Source of the DNA: Manihot esculenta
Taxonomy: Eukaryota; Streptophyta; Magnoliopsida; Malpighiales; Euphorbiaceae
Assembly: GCF_001659605.2 (NCBI RefSeq)
Contig: NC_035162.2
Coordinates: 11,551,248 to 11,615,247, forward strand
DNA: 64,000 nt
Direction of reading: 5' to 3'
Below the pieces are notes generated by a model that ran no database searches, was not told the DNA's origin, and worked only from the letters and a program-made list of their open reading frames with translations. A program made the position numbers and the translations under genes. Shown piece by piece: positions 45,695-57,599 of this stretch. How positions within the stretch are numbered: the stretch's first letter is position 1; the number at the start of each line of letters is the position of its first letter.

Positions 45695-48600
45695 CTAAGG
45701 ATTTGAAGTTTCCGAAGTAACCACACCAGCTTCTGTTTCTGTTGCGGGATGCTGTGGAGTCTGCTGTGAATCTGAAGCTAAACAGGAAGTCAAGGAAATA
45801 ACGAATCAAGAACTCAAACACTCAAAAGAAAGAGTTAACAGATAAAAGTTTGGAAGAAATGTGTAACAATGGTAATCTGCAAGTTGTCAACATTGAAATA
45901 ATCTTTTTTTTTTTTTTTTTTATAATCAACTTCGATTGAAATTCGATCTCAAGACTTCTGATCATTCATAAAATTTATTGATAAATAATTATTTACTCTA
46001 AATACTATATAAAATTGATGGAATTTAACTCCATCCTAAAAAGCGAAGATTACCAAATACATGAAAGAACTAATGATTTATAGCAGGTCTCTGCATGACA
46101 ATAAGAAAGGAAATTTTCTATTGGCAATTTAAGCAAATACAGTAACTGATCAACCACAGCCATGAATCGAGTTAATGTCAAAATTGCCTTAAACTATAAA
46201 AATCGTGAAAAATGCATAACGTGACAGCTTCAAGTATCCATTGTACCCATAGCATCACAAATTTATAGAATTTTTTTTTCAATAAAAGAATATAAAAGTA
46301 AAACAAATTATTAAATATGAAATTACGATATAAGCATACTTGAGCATTGAGTTAATAATACACAGAACATGCGCAGTGGGCCAGTGTATACAAGAGCAGT
46401 GAAGTTCATCTTCAGAATCAACCATAATCTTGACACCGAAACCACATGGACTCACTATTTGTTTATACTATATGCTTCTCTGTCACTACTTTAACATTGA
46501 CCCATTATTTGGGTCATACCAATAACCAGACAGCTCACCCACATGGTTGAGCTTACCCACGTGGCCCCCTTCCTGGTTCTTGCCCTATACAACCTTTTAC
46601 ATCTAATCATATTCATCATTTATCAACACTTATGTTATACAAATACAAGATTGCTCCTTTAAAAAAAATCCTAACATGTTGTTCTTTCAATCATGCAACG
46701 AAAAGAACAAATTTTTTAACAGCTTATTATCCTAGGAGATCGACATTCACAAGCTAATACGTGTAAAAGAACGATCTAAAAAGATAAGATAAAGAAAGAG
46801 TGCATACCTGTAGAAGAGGTAAAGGGATGCCTTGTGGGTTGCATAGCAGGCGGAGGAGGATATGTGGAGAAGGATTGGTCGAAAGTGCTGGTGGGATAGT
46901 ATAAAAATGAGGGTCCTAGCAAACGTTGAGGATGGGGGGCAGAACGTGCTCCCCTTATAGGTTGCAAAGAGTAGCCATGATAGTAGTATGGTGAGCCCAT
47001 GGCTGACGATGATGTTCCGTACACTTGTTGATAGTATTGAGGCTGTTGAGCTTGTGCATTATAGATAGCCTGCAGCCAGATGCTGATTATTATTAGGGTT
47101 TACATACAATATTAATATATTATTAAACACCCAACTAAGAAAATGAGGTTGTTAATTAATTAACCTGTTGGTACCCGTAGTCAGGAGTGTAAGGTGGATA
47201 CCTGCAAAAGTTGAATTAATCAATGGCATTGAGAGTATATAAGAGAAAATTAATTAAACACTTCTTCTCTTAAGACTGAAAAAAGTAATTAGTTACTGAA
47301 AAAATTGCTTCTTTGCAAAAAGGAAAGGAAAGGGTATAGGATGATGAAGTTATTGTGATGTAACCAATAGGGACCTACCATGATGCCAACTGTTACCAAC
47401 GATATTGTTGCTATGGGTGCTAAAAATTAATCCCAATCCCAATTTCCCATGCATATTCTGGACCAATATCATACACGCAAAAAATTTGTCTGAAATTGCT
47501 TTACATGCATATTTATATCATAAGTCTACATAAAATCATTAAATCTTATTTAGTTATGCTTTTAGAATATATGTAAATCAAATTTAAATAAGAATTGTTT
47601 TGTTATATAAGTACGATTTAATTATGAGAGAAGGAATTAAAGAAACGTTCAGTAAACTTTTATGCTACTTATTCAATGACCAAATTAAATATTTATTTTA
47701 TAATGAAAAAATGAGAGCTTAAATTTTACTCGTCTATTTTTTTTAAAAAAAACAAAATTTACCAAAACAGAAAGAAAAGAAGACAAATGAGTTTGTCCTA
47801 TACATAGTAATTTCGAGGGTATCGTTAACTGTGAAAGTAAAGAGGGACTGTGACCGAACACTTCGAGAACAGATGATAGAAGGAAGCGACAAAGCTATCG
47901 TTTTGTGTTTCCTGTGGAACCAAGATAATGTACTGCCTTGGTTTTGACTAAAGAGAGACTACAATATAATATTGCATAAAAGAAAAATGCATTGTTCTGT
48001 GTCTACATTAAAATAATTAATGTTTTAACACACAGGACCACAAATTACATATGTGCATGGCACGAACCCTTCTTCTGATTCGCCTTGCTTAATTTTACTA
48101 GGACTTTCATTTGCATATAATGATGATTATATTAGGACAAGGAAATGTGATCAAGCTCCTAGTTTCATGCAAAAAATTATTCAATATTCCTGCAGAATGC
48201 AGATTCACTAGAAAATAATGCAGCAACTATCAATTTTCTACTGGTTAATCATGGCATATGCAATTATCTGCTTATCCGAAGACTATACAAGTATGTTCGA
48301 CACAGTGCAGTACCCTCTTTTTTCTAAGTTTGTATGATTCATTATTTAATGTGCACGTAAGCCAACCCATACGTGAAGAACAGGTGGGTCACATCGTTGT
48401 ATAGTAGCTGTCCTGAAGTATATGTAAGCTTATGGAGTTGATGAGAGAGTGTTGCATATTTGCACTCTCTTAATTACGAAGTCTTTATTATTGGTTATCA
48501 ATTTATTTTTTGTGGTGGCACGTCGCTAAAGTCAATTATATGATTTGTTGTTTACAGGCTGATACCAACTGTCCCTATGGGAAAGAAAAAAAAACAAAAT

Positions 48601-49381
48601 GCAACTTAGAAAAAAGCGTTATGCCTATGCCTGCCATATTTTATGGACCATTAATTTTCTGCAAGTGATGAGGAAAATCACAGCTTTAGTGAAACTGAAA
48701 GCAACAACTAACCCGAAATGTGGATAGATAACAGGAGGTGGCGGCGGAGGCGGGGGTGGTGGTGGTGGAAATGGAGGAGGCAATGGCGCTGCTGCTCCAC
48801 TATATGATGGGCTTCCCTGGTAAGGAGTGCCACCTTGTGGTCTTCCTGAATTAACAGCAAAAATAGCAGCAAGTCACCAAGAGAAATAGCAACGTAGCTG
48901 ATGTATGTTAACACATTATAAAATAATACAGTACTTGATTATATTATATAAAGATTGAAAGGAAACATGGATTGGACCTCTGGGAGGTGATGGTCTAGGC
49001 CGTCCAAGAGAAGCAATATTGCAATTGGCTCTTCTTCCATCAATCACAGGGTTTGGATCAGTACAAGCTCTTCTGGCCGATTCAGGATCACGAAAAGTAA
49101 CCTGTATATATTTATGAACAAAAGAAAATATCTTCAAATTAAGAATAAGATAGAAAAATATCCGGAAACAAAATGTTTGAGTAGGGAAATGAGCCTACAA
49201 ATCCATATCCTTTAGATTTTCCTGTGTTCTTATCAGTGATGATAACAGCTTCAAGAATCTCTCCAAACTGCTCAAAGTATCTACGCATTTCTTCAGTGGG
49301 GGTCTCCCAAGCTAAGCCACCAACGAACACTTTTGTGAACGTTGTGTCTCCAAACTGAGATCGATAATGTGGATAAGCCAT
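45695..49381 (-). CDS. Single-RRM RNA-binding protein (ARP1/RBM24-38-like)
   Basis: Six exons on the minus strand: 49381-49199, 49101-48978, 48845-48713, 47201-47165, 47069-46808 and 45771-45695. All have GT-AG introns and all phases agree, giving 271 residues. The RRM covers about residues 16-90, with RNP2 VFVGGL (18-23) and RNP1 KGYGFVTF (57-64); the latter is completed only by joining exons 1 and 2. The C-terminal part is low complexity: a run of about 17 prolines broken by one Phe, then Tyr/Gln/Pro-rich stretches ([13 protein letters not shown]). It ends VVTSETSNP. The family binds RNA through the single RRM; Arabidopsis relatives are At1g20880/At1g76460-like by memory, with ABA-linked roles reported for ARP1. 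Exon 4 is only 37 bp. The ATG at 49381 has a strong context (GCCATGG). Confidence 0.93.
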
Positions 49382-49428
49382 GGCATGCAAATCATCAAAA
49401 TGGAAAATGGGTATCCTTGTTCATGCAT
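49312..49428 (-). promoter_or_regulatory. Upstream ORF overlapping the start of the RRM gene
   Basis: An ATG at 49428, with in-frame ATGs at 49395 and 49386, opens a 38-codon frame. It runs across the main start at 49381 in another frame and stops at 49312, inside exon 1. Translation of the RRM protein would need leaky scanning or reinitiation past it. The upstream ATGs lack the strong context of the main start. Their presence in the mRNA depends on the unknown transcription start; no splice acceptor is obvious between them and the main ATG. Confidence 0.5.
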
Positions 49429-49639
49429 GAACTCCTGATATATCATTCACATATCAGTATATCTCTTCTTAATCCTGTCATTCTCCTCTTCCACCTCATT
49501 ATATTGTCTGCGCTTCTGCTCTATATGCGTGCTTCTGTCCTCAATCATCAACCATTTTTTCAACACAAAAGAATCATTACAAGAGATTTGAGACAAAGAA
49601 AATGATAGATGGAGCTAGTCTATGATGCTGTTTATTACT

Positions 49640-51480
49640 TGATGAGCTTCTTGACAACAAATGGGTTTGGGTTGGTTAAATTAAAAATAAAAGGGCAAAA
49701 AAGTGGTGGCCTTTAGAGAGAGAGAGATCCGACAGCTGCAAACTCTAATTTGCTGTCTACAAAGGAAGATAATGAGGGGGTGGGTTTGCAATATCGAATG
49801 ACAGCTGCGTGACTAAGCACTTGAATCTGTCCTCTCTGTCTCTGTATTAATATACTTCCACCCTCCAATCAATAATCCATCAACCCCATCTGTTTAATCA
49901 GTTGGTTTTTGTTTCTTCTCTGTATTCTCTTTCTGATCTTGCCTTAGGTTTCGACATCCTTATACTTAGTCTTAATTTTCACGAGTATTTAGTATTTAAT
50001 AACTTGTTTGTTTATTTGCTAATTACTAGTCTAGTTGGATATTAGTTGTACCAACATTTTCACCCATCGTGGGGTCTCTGTGATTATCAGAAATTTTACA
50101 TCAGATGCCATAGAATTTAAGAAATAAATTAAGTTTGCCAACCTCATATCATTCTTAATTCAATAATGCACATATAGCATCAGGCACTTAATTATTCCTC
50201 CATGATCACATGCTTCCATCTTCCTAATCCTATCCCTAACCTCCTATAAGTAGAGGGCAGTTAAGAAGCCAACTTCCAAAATTAAAAAATTAACCATTTG
50301 ATTTATAAATATAATAATCATCATGGACGGCCTGTAATATTCATATATACCCTTCAAAATATTCCTAATCAATCATTAAATATTGAAATTAGTTCCAAGA
50401 AAACCTAATATTGATTGATTTTTCTGTTCAATAGCACACCATCATAATGTCGACAGTAGTTATCTTCGTGCACATACAAATATTTGAATACTACAAAACA
50501 AAATTTAATTAAAATAAATGGTTGCCTTCGATGAAAACAAAAGTTAAATTAATATTTAGTTTTTTAAAAAAAATGTAAAAATTATATATACATGCACACA
50601 TGGGACATGGATAACAAATAATTTTAATAATCTATCAAATTTCTTAAATTTAACAGTGGAGAGTCCCATAGTCAAAACTCAAAACCGCCAAATGAAGCAT
50701 AGCTGCTTATAACATCCACGAAAGTCGCAAGCTCAATGAGGTTATGAAGTTACCAATGGCAGTTGGTGAAAGGTATTTCGTTAAATTAAATTAATAATCT
50801 AAGATGCAGCCAAGCAATGCCGGCACGGCAGCTGACCTTAACTCCATATCAAAATTACTACTGTCTACTCAATCATTTTCAACCCACAAACATGTTTGTA
50901 GTATACTAACCCAATTTAAGATTTAAAATATAAAAATTATGGAAAAGTAATTTACTAACCCAATTTAATTAAGTTATATATTGAAAATGAATTTTCAAAA
51001 GGTAACACATTTGAATTAAACAAAATTTAGTCCAATCCATCATTCTCTCCTCAATCAAAATGAGTGAATTTAATATTGAAAAAATTAATAATAAAAACTT
51101 GTACTATAAGCAATGAATGATGGAAAGATTAATGGATCAGAACCAACGGTTATAGTTTAGGATTCAATTGGATGGTAGCCTTATTTTCAATTCAGTTTTA
51201 ATTTTAATTAAATTTTTTTAAACTCAAAAATTGATTTATATCTTCCTTAAAAGAAAAGACGGTCAATGATTAAGAATGGAGTTGATGAGGCATGGGAACT
51301 GGGCAGTGGGAACATCGTAAGGTCAATGATTAAAAAAAAAAAAGGCAAAAATTGATATTTATTAATTGTAATGTCCAGAGAAAAGTGTAAATGGACTTGG
51401 TACTTATGAGGTTGAAGGATTCTCCCACGCTGCCCACATTCCCAATTGGACATACCTGTTTGTCATCTCCATGTCCTAAA
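49640..51480. other. Promoter side of the RRM gene and intergenic DNA
   Basis: 49710-49730 is a GA repeat (CT on the RRM mRNA strand), probably in its leader or core promoter. Beyond about 50 kb the DNA is AT-rich and no gene is recognised. Confidence 0.4.
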
Positions 51481-54400
51481 AGTTTTATTAAAAAGCTGAA
51501 ACTCTAGTAGCTTTCCCTGGAACTTGAGGCCACAGGCACACACATGCACCCAGAGAGAGAGAAAGACATTGTTTTTCTTTAAAAAAAAAAAAAAAAAAGA
51601 AAGGATGAAAGATTATCTTGGTGGTTGTTGCCAGCGTTAGGGACGAGGAGACAGCTATAAGGAGGTCTAGTTTTATGAGAAGTGTACAAGTCCGTGAACT
51701 GGCATGCAGGTCCTCTCCACGTGGGGTCCTATCACTCTTTGAGAGCCATGAGCTGGATTTCATCTTCTTCCTTTTCTTTTACGCTCTCTTGCGACATGAC
51801 CCACCCCCACTTGCTATAGCTCCTCCTCCTCCTTCACACTTCAGAGCAACACTAGCCACCAATCAATTCTGTATTTAATTTGCTACCCCGCTTTCTGTTG
51901 CATTCAGGATTCACCAAATAAATTTAAAGCCATCTTTTTCTAATATATTTTTCCTTAAAGTCTCCTACTTAGTATAAAGAGAGAGAGATCCTTTTTCTTG
52001 GAAAGTAAAAGCAGTACTACTGTTGTTGAAATGATTCATTGCTTTGATGAAGTTCCATCTTAATTATCTAGTTCTTGAGATTGTTTAATTAGTTTAGGCA
52101 TGTAATGTTAATCCAGCTAAATAAGAGGAAGCAAATGCAAAATCTGCTGGTCCCTCATTGCTACAAAATTAATCTACACGTTACTTGAGCACTATACCGG
52201 CAGCTTCCCCCATTCATATTATTGCTCATCGATGAAAAACCAGTGCAGATGTGTTGTGAGTACACAAGGCAGACTGTAGAGTGCATGCTTTCAGATGGGT
52301 AATGGCATCATTCATCATTGTATCTCATGGACAGTGTGTTGGCTTCAGGAGCTTATCAGCTATATTGAATCATGATTAGGACAGGCAATAAGAGCCCACA
52401 TCCACATCCTCAGGTATTAACTCCTCCATATTAATTAGGCATTTGTTAAGAATTCAGAGGTAACCTTAACTAGCTCCCAACTCCTTGGGTGAATGATACT
52501 ATCAGCTGTAGTTAGTTCAAACACGGATGAAGATTTAGTGGGTATTGCCTAATAGAATAAATCGAAGCGCCAAACCAAAGCAGATTTGTGGTTTACCCAC
52601 TCGCTTTATCCTAACTTCAAAGCTCAATACTGTTCTCTGCTTGTCATTTCATTACCCATTAGTGATACTGCAAGTCTGGAAAGCAATACCTACCCATAAT
52701 TTATGCACTTTTAATTTACTCTTCTTTTATAAAGAAAAAGAAAGAAAAAGGAAGAGAGGGGTACAGAGCAATTTTGAGATCAATTTTGTAAGATTTTGAA
52801 TTTTAGTTTCTATTAAAGCTAAAAGAATAACACAAGTGACACTTTTGTATATATATGTATATATGTTTTGCATGCTTTTACTGTTATTTTAAAATAGAAA
52901 AAAAAAAAAGACTAATTTGAGTTAGTTCAATAGCTAAATGCTTATGTAATTCAGAGTTCTCACTCTTTTATTCTTGATTAAAAAAAATAAAAGAATAACT
53001 ATTAAATGGTAAATTATATATTTATATAAGATAAAATTAGATATATCTAAGCTCAAATTAACATTGTCAATGACTTTACAAAGGTAAAGCAAAGCAAAGC
53101 ATAGAGGCCGAACTAAACCTCATCCTAAAAAAAGGAAGGAAAAGAAACAAATCAAATATTGGGTTCGGCCCAGACTTGAGATAGCCCATCAAATGATTAG
53201 AAAGAGAATGCTCTGCAGTCCACACTCTGAATAACTAATAAAGTTGGTCGAACTATGCAGGGGCGACTCAACTCCTATAAGGATTCAGAATGAGTCCAAT
53301 GGGCCTAATGAAGATTACGCCCCCTTCAGTCTGCATGTGAATTTCAATGGAGTCAGACCAGTTGGTTAGGAGACGTACATAAAACAAACCCAAATCAATG
53401 GAGATAAAGAAATCTTTCAAATTTTAAAAATTGTGTTAATAGACACTTAGAATTTTAAATATAAACTAAATAAGCTCTTACTTTATAATTCGTATCTTTT
53501 TTTTATATATATTTTATCTTTTTGTTTTGTAATTAACATCATTCGATAAATATTTTTAAAATTATATTGTTTATTTAGTTCTAAAAACGATCAAAATAAT
53601 GTCTCATTATCCAAATTAATATTAGTGACTATGACAAAGTCAATATTATTCAACAAAAAGTAATTTATCGATTTGCTGGGAATATACCCTAGGATCAACT
53701 GTTATGGTAAAATCATTAGAATGCATCGGTTTCAAATTACAGTTTTCCGGGAAGTTGGAGCCTTTCTCACAGCAATCATGTTCTTAAGATCATCTGTGTT
53801 GTCGTTTGATGCTTATTTTGTATATATGGCCGAAGAAGAAGCTAGCTTTCTGTACAATTTGCGTCCTGTAATTTTAAGCAATGAATAAAGAAAACGTGTT
53901 TGTCATTTTCACAGCCCATTATTCTTATCCATTGATTTGTGTCGGTGCTTTGTCTCTTCGTTTTCATGGTTCGTTGAAGCTTCTCCAGAAAGGACCGTGT
54001 AATGCGCCAATTTTCTAGAAATATTTTCACATCTCAAGTGCCATAGATGCTTGCTTATTGTTTTTACTCTTTTCACCAGTAACTCCATCAATTTCTTTAC
54101 CATATTATCTGCTTTTATACCCTTATTTTTTATCATTTCAAATAACTCTAAAAAAAGAAAAAATAAATAAAAAAAAGACTGCTTTTCTCATTGCTACTGA
54201 TACTCGTTGGTGCTGCCTGACCTTTTCATTACCACCAATTTTTGGGACCATTTGGACATCATATAACTTATAACCACATATGTAATAGTCATCTGCTTAA
54301 TTAGATGCCTTCCCTGAATCGTTTTCATGTCTTAATTATAATCAAGCGTATTAAAACAAAAAGGTTATTAATTTGAGCAACTTCCCCTGCTTAGCAAGTG

Positions 54401-55270
54401 CATATTTCAAGTACGTATTCTCTTAAAGCTTTCAATTGCTGATATTAGGACCTATAAGTTTTTGACCTACCATTTTCCCTCAGAGAGGTACTATCTATTA
54501 TGCATTTATTCACTGAAAGATGTGAGTTTATTACAAACCCCACAAGCAAATATATACAACAGAAGACTTACAGAGTATAAAGCAAGAATTTTCTCTGATT
54601 TTGTTGTACAGGATTCCAGGAACAGACACAATTACTTGGTTCTCAGATAAGAACAACGCCAAAAAACCAACGCTGAAAATTGCAAGCTGTGGTTGCATCA
54701 ACTGAAAGAGACGGGTGTAATGATGAGTCAGGTTCATTAATCAGGTAGGTTGAATGGAATTATCAGTCATATCCGCCAACTTTATTACCGTCTGAAATGG
54801 GATCTCAAAATTTAAAAGCTGAATATATATACAAGCGCTTCGTTATATAATTTTTAGGATTTGCAGAGGAGAGATGCAAGAAATGAGGGCACTCCTCCAT
54901 CTTTAGTCACATGTTATCCATGCAGATTCAATTATTATTCACGATATAATGGCATGGGGCAGCCTTCCTTCTACGATGGATCAATCACTGCCCACCATCC
55001 TTATAAACTTCGTGCACATTGAACTTGGCTATAAGTTTAGATGTTCGAGACTTAAAGTCCAGTGGGACCAGTAAGAAGATAACTTTGGCAACTTAAGATA
55101 TCTTAAAAAACTATGATAAAGCATATTTGTTTAAGGGTAACAGTAAATCGGTGTTATTTTTAACAAAATTAACAATTTATTTTAACGGTTTTAAATTTAA
55201 ATACTTGATATTCTGAAATTCAGAAAATAGAGTTTTTAGTAAGTGTGTAAATTTGATTAGAGAAGATCAC
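51480..55270. other. Gene-free stretch
   Basis: 51.60-51.88 kb is less AT-rich, and ORFs on both strands overlap there without recognisable domains. 52.0-52.8 and 53.2-53.9 kb have mixed composition but only short ORFs. A noncoding transcript or decayed element is possible but unsupported. Confidence 0.35.
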
Positions 55271-55274
55271 ATTT

Positions 55275-55650
55275 TCCTTTTATCTTGACGTCTAACCGCC
55301 TCTCTACTTCAATGCCACCGTCTCTGTTACTCAAACCCGTACGTACGGACGCGTCAAAGCACCCCTCTATATTATGCGACCATTTAATTCTCCCGGCGCG
55401 CATGCTGTTAAGGCTGCAAAATAATTTGGCTAGCTGTTCTCCCTCAAGTCATGTCGCCGAGCTGAGTTATTCTCCCTCACATCATATCATCGGGTTAGAT
55501 TATTTTCTCTTGGACCAACGCTCATGGTTGATCCGGCCCGTCCCACGTATTTAGACTAGAGCTTGCGGTATTAGATCAGTATGCGTGAGAATAGCCTGAT
55601 GGGTTTTGAGTTTGTATTCTTCTTTAGGATCCGGTCTCATCCTAGATGTA
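55275..55650 (+). repeat. Diverged interspersed repeat, copy B
   Basis: Same-strand relative of 18915-19235. Shared ordered blocks include CCGTACGTACGG, GCGACCATTTAATTC, ATCATCGGGTTAGATTATTT and TAGCCTGATGGGTTTTGA. This copy is GC-richer than its surroundings and holds an 89-codon ORF (55285-55554) that reflects composition rather than a known protein. It carries extra DNA (about 25 bp around GATCCGGCCCGTCCC) absent from copy A. Confidence 0.55.
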
Positions 55651-56277
55651 GGTAGTACGGCGATTATCAGTACTTAATTGTGAGACTAGATTGCATATGA
55701 GATGATTAATTTGAAGGGACAACGCAACGGGTTGATGATGAGTGGTCATATGCATGATCCATTATTGTTACTATGTAGAAATGAAAGGGGATGGGCTAAT
55801 AAATCATGCAAAGGAGAGGGGCAAGTGCCCACATTTAAGCACCCCACATGGAGTGTGGGATCCTGAAAGCTCTTGCTGAGGGGCGATTGTGGGCCTTAAC
55901 CTGATGAGTTATGGCTGCAAAAATTGCACCATTATTGCTGAAAGGCAATGGCACCTTAGTTTCTCTTTGGAACATGGGTCGTCTAGTGCTCTTCTTCCGC
56001 TTGTTGATCCTTTGTGGCCATAAATAATAAAGCTGATCAATTCCCCATCAGCCTTTTGGTGTGGATTCCTTTGCAATCCAATCATGAGAATTGAGAAGCA
56101 TGTAATTTGATTTTTATGAACATTGATGGAGCATGGATTAGGGACCAAGGGCCACTTAAAATGGTAAAGAATTCATTAATATGCCTCACTGGCATACTAA
56201 GTTTGAGTTATTTTTTTAATAATGATGTTGTTTTGAATTGGATTAACATTAAATATGGCACTATATGTCAATTTTTT

Positions 56278-56304
56278 AAAATAAATAAATAAATAAATAA
56301 ATAA
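56278..56304. repeat. (AAAT)n microsatellite
   Basis: About six tandem AAAT/AATA units. Confidence 0.9.
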
Positions 56305-57200
56305 TGATGTATGTTTCTGCAAGGTGGTTGAGCATAGTGCCAAATGGGAAATATGAAAAGAAACAATCACATGATTTGGTGAATTGGTGAGGTAGGGAAA
56401 TTCTGCCGTTGAAGCCAACCGACCAGCCAGCGGGCAGCGGCCTTGTGATGTTTCCACACAGGAATCCCTAAGCCACTGGCGTCTTTCTCATGTCTCTTCT
56501 TAAATTTTTGTCCTTCGTGAGTGAGCTCTTCCTAATGCCCACGAGTTGTAAATATTATCTTCGTCTCATAATTACTTTAAAAAATTATCTCAAATTATTA
56601 AATTTTATTTTCTATATATACCCTTATTAATATTTAAATTATTTTTAATATTAATATATAAAAAAAATTATAATCATCTAAATTATATTTTAAATAAATC
56701 ATTATAAACTTTATTAAAATTAAAACTATTAATTTAAGTAAATAAATTTTAAACGATAAATAGACGGAGATAATATTAATATTACATGATGAAGTGTTCC
56801 AACGAGAGCTACGACCACTCTGGTTATGGATGTAGCTGATTGTTTGACCGATAAAACTATACTACGTATACGAACTCTTAGTGTGTAAAGTTTGGTAGAT
56901 TTGCGTTAAATCCAAGGCTTCGTAGGTCAAAATTAATATTGGTAAATTTGCAACTTCTTAAGTGGATTCTCATTCTCACACCGCAGAACACCGACCTCTT
57001 TGGACCTTCAACTGGCTTGATTTTATTTTATTATTACCACTAATTAATGTGCTTACAGCGAAGTCAAACAAAGAAGCAAAGATCCAGCATGGATTTTGCA
57101 ATTTTCAATATGAATTCGTTTGATTATCATGTGAGCGTGTGAATACGTGCACTTGAATTGAGATTCGATCATAAATGTCGATCTGCTGATCAAATCCTTC

Positions 57201-57218
57201 ATATATATATATATATAT
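57201..57218. repeat. (AT)9 microsatellite
   Basis: Nine AT units in gene-free DNA. Confidence 0.9.
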
Positions 57219-57599
57219 GGATAGCAAAGTGAAGGAAAAAGAATATGAAGAAATAAAAAGAGAATTATAGGAGCAGGCGAGCCCCACAGTGGCAGCTTTT
57301 ATAAGTTTACCTCAGACATGCAAAATGAATTACAAAATGCACACACTGTCCTATGCTTATGCAGTGGTGGAAATTTTTTTTTTATTATTATTTTTTTAGT
57401 ACGGAGGTAAACTATTCGTGTATGCATTTATAATTATCTGATATATATGTGTGGGTCCTTTTGAAATAAGCTTTATATGTGCTGAATATGATATGATATC
57501 ATCCTGATGTCATTTCTCCTCCATTATATAAAAAATATTCTTTTAAAAGTTTTTTTATAAAAAATATATATTCATTACGGAAAAAAAAAATTATAAGAT

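Larger units (their letters stand above)
55660..57590. other. Gene-free stretch with microsatellites
   Basis: Mixed-composition DNA at 55.7-56.5 kb without convincing ORFs, an (AAAT)n run at 56278-56304, AT-rich DNA, and an (AT)9 run at 57201-57218. No gene is recognised. Confidence 0.4.

Noticed and set aside
9892..49381. A biosynthetic gene cluster linking the UGT85A, TT1 and DAHP synthase genes
   Set aside because: The genes are far apart, separated by unrelated families, and lack the usual P450, transferase or terpene synthase partners; co-location alone is not evidence.
55285..55554. 89-codon plus-strand ORF
   Set aside because: Lies entirely inside repeat copy B; copy A has no equivalent frame.
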